Shown in pieces: positions 37,101 to 46,888 of a stretch of 64,000 bases of DNA. The position numbers and the translations under genes were made by a program. The notes under the pieces were generated by a model. That model searched no databases, was not told the origin of the DNA, and worked only from the letters and a program-made list of their open reading frames with translations. The stretch is from Mytilisepta virgata (taxonomy: Eukaryota > Mollusca > Bivalvia > Mytilida > Mytilidae): positions 42,486,150 through 42,550,149 of the forward strand of contig CM051514.1 in assembly GCA_028015205.1 (NCBI GenBank), given 5' to 3'. Position 1 is the first letter of the stretch. Each line of letters begins with the position of its first letter.

Positions 37101-40100
37101 AGTATACCAAGAGTTATTATAGTATACCATGAGTTATTGTAGTATACCAAGAGTTATTGTAGTATACCAAGAGTTATTATAGAATACCAAGAGTTATTAT
37201 AGAATACCAAGAGCTATTGTAGTATACCAAGAGTTATTATAGTATACCAAGAGTTATTGTAGAATACCAAGAGTTATTATAGAATACCAAGAGCTATTGT
37301 AGTATACCAAGAGTTATTATAGTATACCAAGAGTTATTGTAGTATACCATGAGTTATTGTAGTATACCAAGAGTTATTGTAGTATACCAAGAGTTATTAT
37401 AGTATACCAAGAGTTATTGTAGTATACCAAGAGTTATTATAGAATACCAAGAGTTATTGTAGTATACCAAGAGTTATTATAGTATACCAAGAGTTATTGT
37501 AGTATACCAAGAGTTATTGTAGTATACCAAGAGTTATTTTCTTGACCACTGTTATATTTATATTCATTATATGCACAATTTAATAAACTTGATGCGGAAT
37601 GTTCCAGTCGATACCAAAACATAAAAAACTGTTTTATTATATCAGAATATAAAGTATATATGCCCAATTCTATTAGTAAACCAATATTTGTGCATAATTT
37701 AGACACTACAAGCACATATTTACAAAACTTAAGGTTTAACTTCTCGGGTTCCCAACTGCCTCGGTGGTCTCGTGGTATCGTGCTCGCCTCGAGTGCGGAA
37801 GGTCGCGGGTTCGATCCCCGGCGCGGTCAAACAAAAGACATTAAAATTGGTATGTGCTGCTTCTCCAACAAGCACGCGGCATCTAGAAGTAAGAGGAAAG
37901 ATCTACTGGTCGGCTTGGAGTCGGCAGAATGTGTCCGATTGGGGTGATATGTCTTCCTGTGGACCGTTACCTCGTGAGCTAGCACATTAAAAATCCGGCT
38001 CAACGTGTCGGTCTAGTACAAAGCAGGGATTATATTCATTATCATGCATGTTCTCGTCCTGATATGCACCTGGCTACCACTGGACGTTAAACAACAATTC
38101 ATCCATCCATCCATTCTCGGGTTCCCATTCTTTAGAAATATCATAAAGGGAACACAACTTTCTTTTGGATGTCAAATTAATAATACCCCCGTTTTCGCAT
38201 CCATATAGTGCAACTGGTTGGATACAATTATTAAATAAATGTTTTAATTGATGGGCATGCGGATTTCAAATCTCTGTATTACTTAAAACATGCTTTATGA
38301 TAGAACGGTTTTCTGCCTCATAAAAATTTCCGGTGTTTTAAAAATAATTCCAAGATATTTGTAATATTAGACACACAAAATATTATTATCACCAATGTGA
38401 AAATTATGTTTTAACAACTTACTACTTATATTAAATATTATAACATTGGTTTTCTGTGAGTTGGGGGCCTCGGTGGCCGAGTGGTTTAGGTAGTTCGTCA
38501 TGACTACTATTGATCACTAGCCTGTCAACACTGAGGTTGTGAGTTCGAATCTGTGGTGGGACGTAAAACAACAACTAAACAAAATTTTTTGAGTTCATTT
38601 CAAGACACCATTCTTCACAATAGTTATGTAAGAAATTGACCTTCATTTGTATCTGGTAAATGGATCTCCCTTGGCATGGTAAATGGATCTCCCTTGGCAT
38701 GGTAAATGGATCTCCCTTGGCATGGTTATGTTTGGCAATTGTTATACCGTTGTAAGAATGTTTGTAGTGGTATGTGTTATAATAATTCTGATAAACTTAT
38801 ATAGATTCGAATGATTCCTTTTACTAGAGAAAATTTTGATTTAAACTTATATTAATTTCAGCGTATCTGCGGCAGCTTTCGAAAGACCATTTTGGAGATT
38901 TGTGTAAAGCAGGTAAGTACCCAAATGTAGCAACTTCAAGGGCAAGATCTCCATTTGGCACCCCCATAAGTACATCTATATGCTTATTCCGTCTAAGATA
39001 AACACAATTGGGGGTGCCATATGGAAGTCTTTCCACTTCAAGACTGTCATATTCACGATTTTGACCATTGGAATGTTTCAGGTGATTGTTTAAGTTTATT
39101 GACAACCTCTAACTTCGCTATTGACACACAACAACTTAATCCTTCACTTAACGAAGGAAATAGAATTGCTGAGGGTCTGTCGGGTAACCGTAAACAGACA
39201 GACATATTTTTGTTTGCCTCAATATAAATGTCAGTGCAATTTCTTACTAAGTAAGTTCAAATCAATATTTCTTCGCCGGTATGAAATTTATTGACACGAT
39301 AATTCACTGTATTAAGATAATAGTATATTATGTAACTAATAATATCCATAATTCCCAAATAAACAAATAAAAAATCACACAAACACAAGTGCGTTTATTT
39401 CGGTATTGTGATAAATTTTTGAGGAATGGGGTTTGCCAAAGAATATGGTCTGTTCAAAACGATAATTTTATCACTAGGCTTTTAATCATGTCCTATAAGT
39501 ATATATTATTGGGTTTTTTCTGCACTTTGATATCAGCTGCGAGCCACATAATGCTTTTTGGGAAGTAAGCCGCAGCGGACGAGCCTAAAAGATTGAATAT
39601 TTTGTCCAGCGGCTGATATTTTACAATACCTTGACACAGAAAACCCGACAATCTGAACATTTTAGTCGCCCCTATAAGACATATTTTACGCTTTGTTGTT
39701 CTCCTGGAGGCCTTCAAACGTCACGAAGCCTTAATACGGAGATTAGAGAGCGGCTGATCAGGGTAATATAGACGCATGGAAGTACGATAAAACATGAGAT
39801 CATATGTTTCAGGAGTGTGAGAATAATACATGTAATAGGGGTCCCCCTTTTGACCCGTTTTAATTACCAAAATAAAATGTATGGCAGAAATAAAAACACT
39901 AGTTACACATGATTAGTAATTTCGGGAGATAAAAAATACGAAAAAATTCTAATTTCAGAATCTGAATATGTTCGACAAAACTGTAATTCCCGGGGAAGTA
40001 GTAAGTATGCCTTTATTGAAGTAAATTCAAACATTTACATTTGGAAATTGATTTCATTGAATTTTTATGCAAGTTCGTATCTTTGGTGAAGATGCTGTCT

Positions 40101-43100
40101 TTTATCTACATGTATGAACCCATGAGAAATTTGAAATGAAAATGTAAGGATAACCAGTAATCGAAAGTACAGTAATATAAAAGTCGTTGCAGAGTTAAAG
40201 GGATTAAAGGGGACAAAATTAACAATTTTGCCGGTCACCTAAAATTTTTTATTTCATCCGATTTCAATTGGGATTTTTTTCTTTTAATTCATCTCGATGA
40301 GTGCTTCCAGTAGTATTTCAACAAATTTCTTTCACGGTTTTTGAGATATAAGGAGTTAAAAGGGCATCTGGCATGCTACGTATTTTTTTTTCATCCAAGT
40401 CTTTGGGGAAGATTTCCTTTCAGTTCAGTATATCTTTTTTTCTTTTTCTTTCGTTTAATGTTTCATAGATACAAGAAATATTATAATCCAACACCTTATT
40501 GGGTCAAGCACTTACTTTAATTGATTATTTACTTGCCGACATGCTGAGGTCGTATCATGCTGCGCTTAGAGAAGCCCTTTATTTTTCAATAACAGACATA
40601 ATGTAATTTCTCATTTCAATCAAACTATGAAAGAAATGAAATGTATGGTCCAACAGAAAATCAACAACCAGCAGCAAATGTCTTGCTACAAACATTTATT
40701 ATGTTATTGGTATCTTAACCTTTTTATTGTAAACTAACTGCTTCAGCTTTTAGTTATTTGTAATTGTATGTTTTAGGCACCCATATGTGTGATAAATGTG
40801 GTGAAAAAGAAAAATTGCCGAAGTTTTGTTTCTGTGATAAGACAATTCAGTGTAGCAATGGAGGAAACGGATTTCCCCATGCAGATGATAAAAAAAGAAC
40901 GTGTAAGAAATCAAGGGTTTATTCATAAATAATTATAAAATGTCCTTTTTAGAATATCGACAAAAGAAGACATTGGGCGAATTACAGAAAACCAAAATAT
41001 AAAGACAAGGCAAAATTCGTAAGATCACTAACATAACAAACCAATATTAAAGGATATCTCCATTAATACATGTATTCCACGTCCTTGTGGAATTGACGCC
41101 TCATCGGACGTGACACTTCACTGCTTTTACCCACTGGCAATGTGACGGTTGTCGTTAGCGGAGCACGACATGCTTCCTCTTCCGGGGACCTGATGTCATT
41201 CCCGGTTTTCAATGGGAGTTCACATTGCTAGTGCTTTAGTTTATGTGCTGTCTTGTTGGGTTAGTTGTTGCTTTAGTTTATTATACGTTTTTGATTATTT
41301 TAGTTATACAGGTTTGTGTGTTTGTTTGCAGTGTTCCATTATCCTGACTTTATCTTTTCTTTAGTTAGCCACCTGTGACGGGTTACGGGAGCTCAACCCA
41401 CAGAGCTGCCTGGCGCGTCCCCTGGTTGTCAGGTCATAATACGAAAATCCTGACCGCAGACCATAGTGGGTAACGTTTTTGGAGAATGACACACTCCATG
41501 CACGCTAACGTTTCCTTCTGTAGTTAACGAAAAAAAGTAGGCTAGTGCCGCTACCGAAGGCTAACTTATCCGACCCTATCCAACCATCCTCTTTTTACAG
41601 TGGCAGTCAAAATTTGTTTCCCTTGGTTTCCCATCCCACCCTTGTTTGAATTGGTTGGTAAATAAACTGGTCCTCGTGCTGAATAAGCATGCAATATTTG
41701 ACACTGGACGTTAAGCAACAATGAATGAATCAATCAATCAATCAATCAATCTTTTCCTTGGATTCAAATTTGTGGATGTTCCCCACTATTTTGTCGCTTC
41801 GGTATTAATTTGTCGATATTTACAAAGACACTACCAAAGTAGTGATAATCACAAGGCTTACCAAAGAAAACCAGAACAAGGCAAAGCAAAAAAAACTAAA
41901 GTAGATATCGGTCAATCGAGTCGTGGTGCATTTTGTTTGTAGTGACGATAGCCTGAATATTAATTTATCATCCATAATTTCACAAGCTTACAAAGATAAA
42001 CTTTGGTTTGAAATCCCCAACGCCCCTCCCCCACATGAAATTCTATAAATATCACAAGCATGTATTCTCTATTTTCCGGAATATCGGCGGAAGTGACTGT
42101 TATACCGATTTTAAAGCGTATTCTGAAATATTTAATTTGAAACCCAGTCCCAGTAGAGTGAGTTTTGTTAACTTCTGTAAAATGTTAACAATTATGGATG
42201 ACTCCTAACCCCTAACTTGTCTTGTATGTGGCAGTAACTTCGTTGTTTCAGGACGTTCAACAGACAGATCACCATAAGGTGGAGACGTTATGAAAGCGGA
42301 ATTTCACAATTCGAAAGTTAAAATCATCAAATTTGCCTTTAGAGTTTTTATTTAAGTATAAATCTAGGTACACAAATGTAAGAAGCAGAGTGGATGTGTC
42401 TCTTTTTATTACAAGTTCACAGAGGTAGATAAGATGGCGATAATCCTTAAATTTAGGACTATTAAGAAATAGCACAGCATCTTTATAGCGGAAATGAAAA
42501 AATAAAGGACTGGGATCGAGCCTTCTCACTCTTCTGTAGTCTTACGTTCATACGAAAATAGGAACAGGTTGGGTAAAAGCAGCACACCGCTCATTCCTAT
42601 AGGAATTCCAGCATGTTTCTGAAAAATTGTTCGTCCAACCGTCGATTATTAATTAAAACATGTTAGATAAAGTCCTAGAGTATTTTGTTTTATTATATTG
42701 CTCTTTGAAGATGTTTCCATTCAAACGTTTTGGAACCTGAGTCAATTTACCACAAAGAATAGCTAGTTGAAATAAGATGTTTCCTTAAGTATTAGTCGTT
42801 TTGAATTTTGCAACCATTTTGGCAGTTAATCTACACGAAGAACTTAATTTGGAGTTTTTCTTGCAAGGAAGATATTTCATACATTTAAGAATACAACTCT
42901 ACGTATAAATGTGTATGGTCAATTAAGTATTTGCAAGCATATCATGGCATATGTAGGTGAAAAAAAAAGATGCGGAAATATATATTTTCTCAATATGATT
43001 TGTTGTTAAATCATAAAATAAACAATTTCCTCTTTTTCTTAGGTGACCAATGTCTAGATATTTTTACAGCTTCAAACTTCACTTCGAGAGGAAAATGTAA

Positions 43101-46100
43101 ATGTAGTGACACATACCCACCAGCGATGGAGTGCGAATGTAAAAAAGGATTTGGTGGTTTCATGTGTAGTTCAATTCTCCAACGTTTGTGTACGCTTGAA
43201 CAACATGACAGAAAGGTTCAACGACCATATTGTAATGAGTCTAATGAAGAAACATGCATTATAGAATCCCAAGAACTGGGACAGCCCTATATCTGTAATA
43301 GCTTCAATGGTATGTACCAATTCAGACTATCTATGTTGTTTGCATGTTTCTATTTTGTACTCTTTTATGTTATTTTTTGTCCTTTTGTTCTGTCATTTGG
43401 TGTGTCATTTTTTACCTTTCCTGTCATCCATTTTTTTTGTTTGTTTATAGCAAAATCTAGCACCAGATTCAAATACTCTTTATCATTATAAATTAAAATG
43501 GAAAGAGGCCAGTGGAAAGCCTTGTGTTATTTATGTATTCATGGTTTTTGGAAATTTTAGATATTTGTTCACCTATATAAGAAAATATAATTCGTTTAAG
43601 ATGTATTTACTAATCATAGCTAGCAATTATAAGTGACTCACAATTGCGATTATTTTAAATGTTATTTATGATCTTAATGGGATAGTATTTGTTTTATATA
43701 AAAATTCTATTGAATATAAGGGAGGGGGGAGGTGTCAGTATAAAAACAAAATATTATGTATCATATATACACAACATGCAGTTTATTTATACCCGCTGCG
43801 AAACAAACGAGAACTCCTCGGAAGACCACGCATCTCTACCCGTTTGTAAGGCTTTGATGTCAACGTATGTGAGTGTCCAAATGTGGACGGATAAACGGTC
43901 CGGCTCCCCTTTGGGTTAGTAGTTTAAGAGTAAGATTGTTATGGTATCAGACGCAATTATGAAAGCTGCCCAACTAAGGGCAGTCTGGTTCAACAGACAA
44001 AACTCTGAAATACGAGCAACAAAGCGGACCATTGCTGCCATTGACCAAATTGATTCAGACAAGAAGATTAATAAATTATCCCATGGGATCCTATGTTAAG
44101 CTAATTTCGGCTGTGACAACAATCTTGGTTGACAGTCCAGTCCAGAACAAATTGTGATGCTTTAACAACTGAACTGTAAATTTCTGCTCTTGAACTTAAT
44201 GTAGCCAAGACATTTATTAAAAAGTAAGGGTTTGTGATCAAACAACTTGTATTCTTTAAAAAGAATGGCAGATATCAGAAACGTATATGAGCATCATGTA
44301 CATGTATAATTACAATATTTTTTATAACATTAATTGTAGTACAGTGTAAATTCAGCTTTATAATATTATGGTACCTTAGAGTTAACTGACAAATATATCT
44401 TAGATATATGCCTCTACTAGTCGACAAAGTCATTTATATGATTTTTCTTAATGACAGATTTTAACTTCTTGTAGCCATATTACCTGAATTTTGGTTTTCG
44501 TCTTTAATCAACACTATGAACTGAGAAGTTTAAGTTTTTTGTTTTTGTTTTGTTTTTTTATAGAAAATAACCAAGGTAACAAAAACACAGTTCAAGCTTC
44601 CGCAGTATCAGTAGGACCAGGTAATTAAAAGATATTTACTGAAAAAAATCACCTTTCCTGATTGCGATCGAGCAAACTCCAATAAGTAAAACTTCACCTG
44701 AAAGACGTACTGAATTTATTGGGTTGGCGATTAAAATCACCATAAAAGGCATGTTGATTATAGCACATGCTGTTAACAATCTGCGTTATAGTCAATATTT
44801 ATTTATCCACTTTCGAATTGGATCAGGTCCATAAAGTGAAAGGAGATGGGTATTGACAATTTACTTGGCAACCCTACTTACACACACACTACAATACCAA
44901 AGGAAGATATTATCAATAATCATATTTCTTGTTTATCTTCCTTTGGTATTGCTGCAAGTGATGACAAATCGGAAAGAAAAGAAACTAGCCCAGTCCTTTA
45001 ATTTCATTTTAAGCTCTATAGATGATGTTTTGTCACTACATACTCCTTACTTTAAGAATTACCATCCCAGTGAACTTGAAATTAGAGAGACCAGACACAC
45101 CGACTATTCGTCATATTTATATTTATATTTGTTCTTGTACGTAGATAATAATGGCGATTGAAATGAAAACTTTACGACAAATGTGATTGATACGGAGATT
45201 TTCTCGACACGGCGAGATAGCTGTCATACAAACTTCTAAAACAGGGTTATGTTCAGTCTCTGTTAATTTCATCACTCTAAAAGATGTACGGTCGTCATCA
45301 CAAATTGATTGGTAGATACGAAGTTTCTATCTCACGTAGGAGACACGATATTATATGAAGTTTCTATCTCACGTAGGAGACACGATACTATATGAAGTTT
45401 CTATCTCACGTAGGAGACACGATATTATATGAAGTTTCTATCTCACGTAGGAGACACGATATTATATGAAGTTTCTATCTCACGTAGGAGACACGATATT
45501 ATATGAAGTTTCTATCTCACGTAGGAGACAAGATATTATATGAAGTTTCTATCTCACGTAGGAGACACAATATTATATGAAGTTTCTATCTCACGTAGGA
45601 GACACGATATTATATGAAGTTTCTATCTCACGTAGGAGACACGATATTATATGAAGTTTCTATCTCACGTAGGAGACATGATATTATATGAAGTTTCTAT
45701 CTCACGTAGGAGACACGATATTATATGAAGTTTCTATCTCACGTAGGAGACACGATATTATATGAAGTTTCTATCTCACGTAGGAGACACGATATTATAT
45801 GAAGTTTCTATCTCACGTAGGAGACAAGATATTATATGAAGTTTCTATCTCACGTAGGAGACACGATATTATATGAAGTTTCTATCTCACGTAGGAGGCA
45901 CGATATTATATGAAGTTTCTATCTCACGTAGGAGACAAGATATTATATGAAGTTTCTATCTCACGTAGGAGACACGATATTATATGAAGTTTCTATCTCA
46001 CGTTGGAGACACGATATTATATGAAGTTTCTATCTCACGTAGGAGGCACGATATTATATGAAGTTTCTATCTCACGTAGGAGACAAGATATTATATGAAG

Positions 46101-46888
46101 TTTCTATCTCACGTAGGAGACACGATATTATATGAAGTTTCTATCTCACGTAGGAGACACGATATCTTTAGTTAGATTTCACTTCCTTTTGGAATTGAAA
46201 CCACACCGAACTTGACACTTCACTGGTTTTTACTCACTGGTAATTTGAGGGGTGCCATTAACGAAGCAGGACATTCCCCCTTTTCAGTGGAAAATCACAT
46301 TGCTAATGCTTTAGTCCTGTGCTATTTGTTTTAGTAATACATGTATGCTTGTGGCGTTTGTTTGCTTTGCATTTATGGACTCTAACCACTGTCCTGTCAA
46401 TTCTATATTCTTTTGCCGATATTTAGACGTGGAATATTTTTAATACGAGAAGGCATTACATTGTACAGGTGAACTGAAAATAGCTATAGTAAAAGCACAT
46501 CCTCATACAAACCTTTTTATGGTAAACGCATCCACACCAAAAAAACCTAACTTCAGCAAGCAGGTCATATTTTTTCGTGATAATATTACAGACCTAATGT
46601 TTAATTTCTATACAAACCGGCAAAATAATTCATTTCAAGGATCACATTGTAAGTTTTCTCGGAAATAATTATTTTTATTACCAAAAATAGTACATGTATT
46701 GAGGTCAAGTATCAACACAAAGGTTTGAATTCTCCGTTGATTAACAGTTTTTTTCTTAAAATGAATATGTTAAACATATATAAAACCTATGATACATTAA
46801 TTCCAGTTCACATTTTGTAGGTTCCAGTTTCCAAACAGGAAGCATGATCATTATACTCGCAGGATTGTTTGGATATATTGTGACTTGA
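31961..46888 (+). CDS. Gene 2: secreted or GPI-type cysteine-rich/EGF-like protein paralogous at its 3' end to gene 1
   Basis: Seen: eight exons, 31961-32009, 33410-33460, 38862-38912, 39959-40000, 40777-40902, 43043-43309, 44564-44620 and 46821-46888. Every junction is phase 1 and the sum is 711 nt, an open frame of 236 residues plus stop. Donors are mostly GTAAGT. Order: signal peptide, three short linkers, a cysteine-rich segment, an EGF-like/cysteine-rich segment, a stalk and a C-terminal hydrophobic segment. Inference: a surface or secreted protein related to the receptor at 5421-9394 by duplication of the 3' end but with a different ectodomain. The gene is stretched over 15 kb by retroelements in its introns. 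The eight-exon frame agreement makes chance unlikely, but exon choice has not been tested with RNA. Confidence 0.6.
32398..32850 (+). repeat. Three diverged ~190-bp units in gene 2 intron 1
   Basis: Each unit contains ATTGGGACC- or ATTGGTGCTC-like sequence, TCAAATTTCAAATAT-like sequence, and AAGCTTGTGACGTAA with a following CTCTTTCATTTTT. Spacing is about 170-190 bp. No coding meaning is evident. Confidence 0.65.
33410..33460 (+). CDS. Gene 2 exon 2: micro-exon
   Basis: A 51-nt phase 1-1 exon between TTATTGTAG and GTAAGTTA. It encodes SSYEEQPRQCIYNTTK, with one cysteine and an NTT glycosylation sequon. No domain is recognised. Confidence 0.55.
33895..34166 (-). mobile_element. LINE 3' ends and GATA microsatellite
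   Basis: The minus strand at 33895-33920 reads TGCCCTCAAGGGCCC, the 3'-end signature also seen at 34180-34200 (TGCCCTCCGGGGGCCC). The (GATA)n run at 34093-34165 is the microsatellite-type 3' tail of the LINE at 34167-36190, which follows AATTTGGAAATAAAGTATA on the minus strand. Thus one LINE ends in another's 3' region. Confidence 0.6.
34167..36190 (-). pseudogene. LINE reverse transcriptase remnant (5' truncated)
   Basis: Minus strand. At 36129-35806 the reverse transcriptase palm is visible: KLGVKQGDNLSPNLF and CLMYADEIVLLSKSS, where the second catalytic aspartate of YADD is replaced by glutamate. 35624-35382 continues in two frames (LLYCSEIWGYFNP), and 35412-34729 gives the C-terminal part with RICSWCTLGEVEDEIHYMLK followed by a cysteine, the C-terminal zinc-knuckle-like signature of such LINEs. 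Frameshifts separate the pieces. The 3' untranslated region runs to the GATA tail. Confidence 0.85.
36801..37540. repeat. 20-bp minisatellite, 37 units, inside a LINE frame
   Basis: The unit AGTATACCAAGAGTTATTGT repeats in exact 20-bp register across 740 bases with only substitutions (for example AGAATACCAA, ACTATACCAA, GAGCTATTGT). The minus-strand LINE reading SGQENNSWYTTITLGIL continues from unique LINE sequence directly into the array, so the unit derives from LINE coding DNA. Because 20 is not a multiple of 3 each unit shifts frame. Confidence 0.95.
37755..38113 (+). mobile_element. tRNA-derived SINE with 14-bp target duplication
   Basis: Head TCGGTGGTCTCGTGGTATCG with B-box GGGTTCGATCCCCGG, body shared with the minus-strand copy at 742-1100, and tail CCACTGGACGTTAAACAACA followed by (CATC)n. 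Flanked by TTCTCGGGTTCCCA at 37741-37754 and 38114-38127. It is inserted in the LINE at 36191-38654 and in the intron of gene 2. Confidence 0.92.
38463..38589 (+). mobile_element. Internally deleted SINE inserted in a LINE
   Basis: Starts GGGGGCCTCGGTGGCCGAGT, with a B-box-like GGTTGTGAGTTCGAATCT, but the central core of the copy at 18774-19021 is missing and it ends ACAACAACTAAACAAAA. Flanking TGAGTT copies (38457-38462 and 38590-38595) are a short target duplication; removing the insert restores the LINE reading NSQKTN. Confidence 0.75.
38655..38723. repeat. 23-bp tandem repeat, 3 perfect copies
   Basis: The unit GGTAAATGGATCTCCCTTGG plus CAT repeats three times without change, about 140 bp before the exon at 38862. 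Confidence 0.95.
38862..38912 (+). CDS. Gene 2 exon 3: micro-exon
   Basis: A second 51-nt phase 1-1 exon, between TTAATTTCAG and GTAAGTAC, encoding YLRQLSKDHFGDLCKA. Same length and phase as the exon at 33410-33460 and one cysteine, so the two may be diverged copies of one unit. No domain is recognised. Confidence 0.5.
39400..39760 (-). other. Open minus-strand stretch of unknown nature in an intron
   Basis: 39717-39493 reads through without stops and includes KICLIGATKMFRLSGFLCQG and AAYFPKSIMWLAADIKVQ. I do not recognise a family. It may be part of a dispersed repeat. Confidence 0.3.
39959..40000 (+). CDS. Gene 2 exon 4: micro-exon
   Basis: A 42-nt phase 1-1 exon between CTAATTTCAG and GTAAGTAT, encoding SEYVRQNCNSRGS. 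It shares a Y-x-x-Q-x-C-like layout with the exon at 33410-33460. Short but with strong splice sites on both sides and the correct phase. Confidence 0.5.
40777..40902 (+). CDS. Gene 2 exon 5: cysteine-rich segment
   Basis: A 126-nt phase 1-1 exon between ATGTTTTAG and GTAAGAAA. It encodes THMCDKCGEKEK, then KFCFCDKTIQCSNGG. Five cysteines in about 40 residues imply an extracellular disulfide-bonded fold. CSNGG resembles the start of an EGF-like module, but the full EGF spacing is not present. Confidence 0.6.
41050..41390 (+). repeat. Penelope-like 3' region copy
   Basis: Resembles the sequence after the 37-bp array (46150-46400): TGGAATTGACGCCTCATCGG, GACACTTCACTGCTTTTACC, CACTGGCAATGTGACGG, then AGTTCACATTGCTAGTGCTT. 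No coding remnant is present. Confidence 0.6.
41391..41750 (+). mobile_element. SINE-like repeat with (AATC)n tail
   Basis: Related to the intron repeat at 7068-7385 and ending GACACTGGACGTTAAGCAAC, the same tail as the tRNA-derived SINEs, followed by a (AATC)n run at about 41725-41750. The 5' head GTGACGGGTTACGGGAGCTC does not look tRNA-like. Confidence 0.6.
42235..42720 (-). pseudogene. Penelope-like reverse transcriptase fragment
   Basis: The minus strand reads GIPIGMSGVLLLPNLFLFSY and then FRYKDAVLFLNSPKFKDY, LIYLCELVIKRDTSTLL and YLDLYLN, matching the palm region layout of Penelope-like elements, where FRYIDDVL is expected. The catalytic aspartates are changed (YKDA) and frames shift, so it is dead. 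Confidence 0.65.
43043..43309 (+). CDS. Gene 2 exon 6: EGF-like/cysteine-rich domain
   Basis: A 267-nt phase 1-1 exon between TTTTTCTTAG and GTATGT. It contains GKCKCSDTYPPAMECECKKG followed by FGGFMC, matching the C-x-C...GF-x-G-x-x-C end of an EGF-like module. A second cysteine-bearing half follows, with RLCTLE, RPYCNES, ETCIIES and YICNSFN. This is the largest coding exon of the gene and its best evidence for a real ectodomain. Confidence 0.75.
43980..44140 (-). repeat. Minus-strand fragment of the ~160-bp repeat family
   Basis: GGACCATTGCTGCCATTGAC and CCCATGGGATCCTATGTTAA are complementary to the units at 205-2240. A fragment of about one unit in gene 2 intron 6. Confidence 0.65.
44564..44620 (+). 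CDS. Gene 2 exon 7: stalk, paralogue of gene 1 exon at 8489
   Basis: A 57-nt phase 1-1 exon between TTTTTTATAG and GTAATT, encoding ENNQGNKNTVQASAVSVGP. It matches gene 1's stalk at the protein level but is eight codons shorter at its 3' end. Both flanking introns also resemble those of gene 1. Confidence 0.7.
44950..46420 (+). pseudogene. Penelope-like element carrying an expanded 37-bp minisatellite
   Basis: Inserted in gene 2's last intron. It begins with a palm remnant, SSIDDVLSLHTPYFKNY and ELEIRETRHTDYSSYLYL, continues in other frames to a trace of the YGRHHELVDRYE-like C-terminal block near 45290-45320, enters the 37-bp array at 45320, and leaves it at 46165 into 3' sequence shared with 41050-41390. 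The corresponding intron in gene 1 is only about 370 bp and lacks it. Confidence 0.65.
45320..46165. repeat. 37-bp minisatellite, 23 units without indels
   Basis: The unit starts GAAGTTTCTATCTCACGTAG and ends GAGACACGATATTATAT. All 23 units keep exact 37-bp register (starts at 45320 + 37n); only a few substitutions occur (CAAGATATT, GAGGCACG, CGTTGG). The first unit overlaps the Penelope-like reading RYEVSIS, so the unit appears to derive from that coding sequence. Confidence 0.97.
46821..46888 (+). CDS. Gene 2 last exon: truncated hydrophobic C-terminus
   Basis: The acceptor ACATTTTGTAG is followed by GSSFQTGSM, matching DSSFQSGSM of gene 1, then a hydrophobic run of about 14 residues ending GYIVT and a TGA at 46886-46888. 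There is no basic stop-transfer sequence and no cytoplasmic tail. Small residues followed by a C-terminal hydrophobic run is the layout of a GPI-anchor signal. The alternative is that this is a decayed pseudogene end. The DNA after the stop no longer resembles the gene 1 tail. Confidence 0.6.

Larger units (their letters stand above)
36191..38654 (-). pseudogene. Second LINE remnant, split by a minisatellite and two SINEs
   Basis: Minus strand. From the 5' side: EWCLEMNSQKTNVIIFNIS (interrupted by the SINE at 38463-38589), then YKYLGIIFKTPEIF (about 38370-38320), then LYSDIIKQFFMFWYRLEHSA at 37715-37560, then NNSWYTT leading into the 20-bp array, then on the far side KLSTYFKYK-like and GRHERKLNSSDK sequence to about 36400. 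The block order matches the neighbour at 34167-36190, so this is a separate copy of a related LINE. Many stops. Confidence 0.75.

Noticed and set aside
36801..37540. Possible CRISPR-like regular array
   Set aside because: Units are contiguous with no unique spacers, and the sequence continues a LINE frame in a eukaryotic context.
37755..37850. tRNA gene suggested by A and B boxes
   Set aside because: The tRNA-like head is part of a ~360-bp SINE with target duplication and does not fold into a full tRNA body.
45320..46165. Possible CRISPR-like or coding repeat protein
   Set aside because: A 37-bp unit shifts frame each copy, there are no spacers, and it sits in an intron within Penelope-like sequence.
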